Shown: one piece after another, positions 62,280 to 64,000 of the stretch | Position numbering within the stretch: position 1 is the stretch's first letter | How the letters are laid out: every line of letters begins with the position of its first letter | Assembly (NCBI RefSeq): GCF_947305955.1 | Contig: NZ_CAMZFB010000005.1 | Coordinates: 1 to 64,000, forward strand | DNA from: an uncultured Brevundimonas sp. | Lineage (GTDB): Bacteria > Pseudomonadota > Alphaproteobacteria > Caulobacterales > Caulobacteraceae | Direction of reading: 5' to 3' | DNA: 64,000 nt | Made by a program: the position numbers and the translations under genes | Notes under the pieces: generated by a model | Database searches by the model: none | Told to the model about the DNA's origin: nothing | Seen by the model: only the letters and a program-made list of their open reading frames with translations

Positions 62280-64000
62280 TGAAATTCACCCTTTCGTGGC
62301 TCAAGGACCACCTCGACACCACGGCGGATGTGAACGCCGTGTCCGAGGCCATGACCATGGCCGGTCTGGAAGTCGAAGAGGTCGCTGATCCGGTCTCGAA
62401 ACTGGCTCCGTTTAGCGTGGCCAAGATCGTCTCGGCCGAGCGTCACCCCAACGCCGACCGCCTTCAGGTCTGTCAGGTCGACACCGTCGATGGCCGCAAG
62501 GAAATCGTCTGCGGTGCGCCGAACGCCCGTCCGGGCCTGACCACCATCTATGCGCCGATCGGGGCCTATGTGCCGGGTCTGGACGTGACGCTGGTTGAAA
62601 AGCCGGTGCGCGGCATCGTCTCCAACGGCATGCTCTGCTCGGGCGGCGAACTGGAACTGCCGGACCAGAATGACGGTATTCTGGAGCTGTCGGACGATCT
62701 GGCTGTCGGTACTTCCGCGGCCGAGGTGTTCGGCCTCGAGCCGGTCATCGACTTTGAAGTTACCCCGAACCGCCCCGACTGGTTGGGTGTCGCTGGCATC
62801 GCCCGCGATCTAGCTGCTGCCGGTGTCGGCACGCTCAAGACGCCCGCCATCGAGCCTGTGGCAGGCAAGGGTGCGCCTAGCATCAGCGTGCGTATCGATG
62901 CGCCGGAACTGTGCCCGACCTTTGCCGGTCGTGTGATCCGTGGCGTGAAGAACGGCCCGTCGCCGAAGTGGCTTCAGGATCGCCTGACCGCCATCGGCCT
63001 GCGCCCGATCAATGCGCTGGTGGATATCACCAACCTGATCTCCTACGACCGTGCGCGCCCGCTGCACGTCTACGACATCTCCAAGCTGGAAGGCGCGGAA
63101 ATCGTCGTGCGCGGCGGCCAAGAGGGCGACAGCCTGCTGGCGCTGGACGGCAAGGAATACGCCCCGCAAGCCGCTGACTGCGTGATCGCCGACAACGGCG
63201 GCGCGCGCGCCATCGGCCTTGGCGGCGTGATGGGCGGCGAGAGCACCGGCTGCTCGGACGAGACGGTCGATGTCTTCGTCGAAAGCGCATGGTTCGAGCC
63301 GATCGTGATCGCCCAGACGGGCCGTTCTCTGGGCATCAGCTCCGACGCCCAATACCGTTTCGCGCGCGGCGTCGACACCCACTCGGTCGTTCCGGGTCTG
63401 GAACTGGCGACCAAGCTGATCCTCGACCTGTGCGGCGGCGAGCCGTCGGACATCGTGGTGGCGGGTGAGGCTCCGGCCGCACCGCAGGGCTTTGCCTTTG
63501 ATCCGGCCTTTGTGAAGCGCCTGTCGGGCATGGATCTGAGCGAGGACCGCATTGCAGAAATCCTGACCGCTCTCGACTTCAAGGTCGAGCGTGGCAGCCC
63601 GTGGATCGTCACCCCGCCGACCGCGCGCCGTGACGCTCATGGTCCGGCCGATCTGGTGGAAGAGGTTGCCCGCATCGAAGGCTTTGCCTCGCTGCCGTCG
63701 ATCCCGCTGCCGTTTGTGGCACCGCCTGCCGGTGGCATCCTCAGCGCCCGTCAGGCCCGCGTCCGCACCGCCCGTCGCGCCCTGGCGTCGATGGGCTATG
63801 CCGAGGCTGTGACCTGGTCCTTCACCAAACAGTCGATCGCCACCCTGTTCGGCGGCGGTGACGACAAGCTGGTGCTGGAAAACCCGATTGCGTCGGACCT
63901 CGACTGCATGCGCCCGTCGGCCCTGCCGAACCTCATTCAGGCCGCCGCCCGCAACGCCGCCCGTGGTCACGCGGACGCCGCCCTGTTCGAAATCGGCCCG
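62279..64000 (+). CDS. pheT: Phenylalanyl-tRNA synthetase, beta subunit (3' end cut by window edge)
   Basis: 574 codons are visible and the frame is open at the window edge. It begins [20 protein letters not shown] (family start), then the tRNA-binding EMAP-like domain ([34 protein letters not shown]), B3/B4 editing region with [17 protein letters not shown] and the B5 domain with '[15 protein letters not shown]'. The catalytic-like core follows. The ATG overlaps the stop of the preceding unknown gene by one base. Confidence 0.95.
   Translation, partial: MKFTLSWLKDHLDTTADVNAVSEAMTMAGLEVEEVADPVSKLAPFSVAKIVSAERHPNADRLQVCQVDTVDGRKEIVCGAPNARPGLTTIYAPIGAYVPGLDVTLVEKPVRGIVSNGMLCSGGELELPDQNDGILELSDDLAVGTSAAEVFGLEPVIDFEVTPNRPDWLGVAGIARDLAAAGVGTLKTPAIEPVAGKGAPSISVRIDAPELCPTFAGRVIRGVKNGPSPKWLQDRLTAIGLRPINALVDITNLISYDRARPLHVYDISKLEGAEIVVRGGQEGDSLLALDGKEYAPQAADCVIADNGGARAIGLGGVMGGESTGCSDETVDVFVESAWFEPIVIAQTGRSLGISSDAQYRFARGVDTHSVVPGLELATKLILDLCGGEPSDIVVAGEAPAAPQGFAFDPAFVKRLSGMDLSEDRIAEILTALDFKVERGSPWIVTPPTARRDAHGPADLVEEVARIEGFASLPSIPLPFVAPPAGGILSARQARVRTARRALASMGYAEAVTWSFTKQSIATLFGGGDDKLVLENPIASDLDCMRPSALPNLIQAAARNAARGHADAALFEIGP

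Noticed and set aside
1-64000. tRNA, rRNA, CRISPR arrays, insertion sequences, phage genes and replication origin
   Set aside because: I saw no cloverleaf with the conserved T-arm, no regular spaced repeats, no transposase or integrase motif and no cluster of DnaA boxes.

Overview
The window is one 64 kb stretch of bacterial chromosome. It has high G+C (roughly 60-65% by eye) and is tightly packed, with 57 protein genes (two cut by the window edges) and no rRNA, tRNA, CRISPR array, transposase or phage block that I could find. The gene set points to the Alphaproteobacteria, most likely Caulobacterales (Caulobacteraceae). Evidence for this is a ShkA-like soluble hybrid kinase with a pseudo-receiver, a glnD-murJ neighbourhood next to mutS, a succinyl-CoA synthetase/2-oxoglutarate dehydrogenase cluster, a TonB receptor, and a CtrA-type TTAA-N7-TTAAC box. 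I cannot fix the genus.

Layout. 1-8.1 kb (mostly minus): AmpG-like transporter, ShkA-like kinase, ComM/YifB ATPase, then the rsmI-yraN-sirB1-gshB-hypothetical operon. 8.2-9.4 kb: three small envelope/stress proteins. 9.6-21.5 kb (mostly plus): fumarylacetoacetate/fumarylpyruvate hydrolase with maiA, a catalytically degenerate aldo/keto-reductase-like protein, mutS, glnD, murJ, trpS and a GNAT. 21.5-27.4 kb: hydrolase, a PadR regulator with its own palindrome, purH, a heparinase-like protein and rpe. 27.6-35.2 kb (accessory/metabolic): DUF2141 protein, carotenoid oxygenase, membrane LytTR regulator, TetR, TonB-dependent receptor and MFS transporter. 35.3-42.4 kb: sucC-sucD-sucA-sucB, with a SucB that carries two lipoyl domains. 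42.4-43.3 kb: one AT-rich, apparently acquired gene. 43.4-49.8 kb: DUF6356 protein, glutaryl-CoA dehydrogenase, serine hydrolase, HtrA protease and the fabA-fabB pair. 49.9-59.1 kb: SH3 protein, 2-hydroxyacid dehydrogenase, S9 peptidase, MoeB/ThiF-like enzyme, hslV-hslU, alpha/beta hydrolase and two tandem family 9 glycosyltransferases. 59.2-64 kb: infC, rpmI, rplT, pheS, an unknown 129-residue protein and pheT (partial).

Most of the window is core housekeeping: TCA cycle, fatty-acid synthesis, translation, mismatch repair, peptidoglycan lipid II export and recycling, nitrogen signalling and proteolysis. The most unusual signal is not a protein. A structured motif of about 38-46 nt occurs three times: between hslV and hslU, between rpmI and rplT, and just after purH. 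It is always in the sense orientation of the adjoining transcript. It has an outer stem, a 10-nt and a 7-nt conserved linker, and a 5-bp inner stem capped by CGC. Both stems show compensatory changes while the linkers are conserved. This looks like an undescribed RNA element or a structured intergenic repeat. Other points of interest are an ATT start for infC, the aldo/keto-reductase-like protein without its catalytic residues, the two-lipoyl SucB, the gene inserted between pheS and pheT, and the foreign-looking gene behind sucB.
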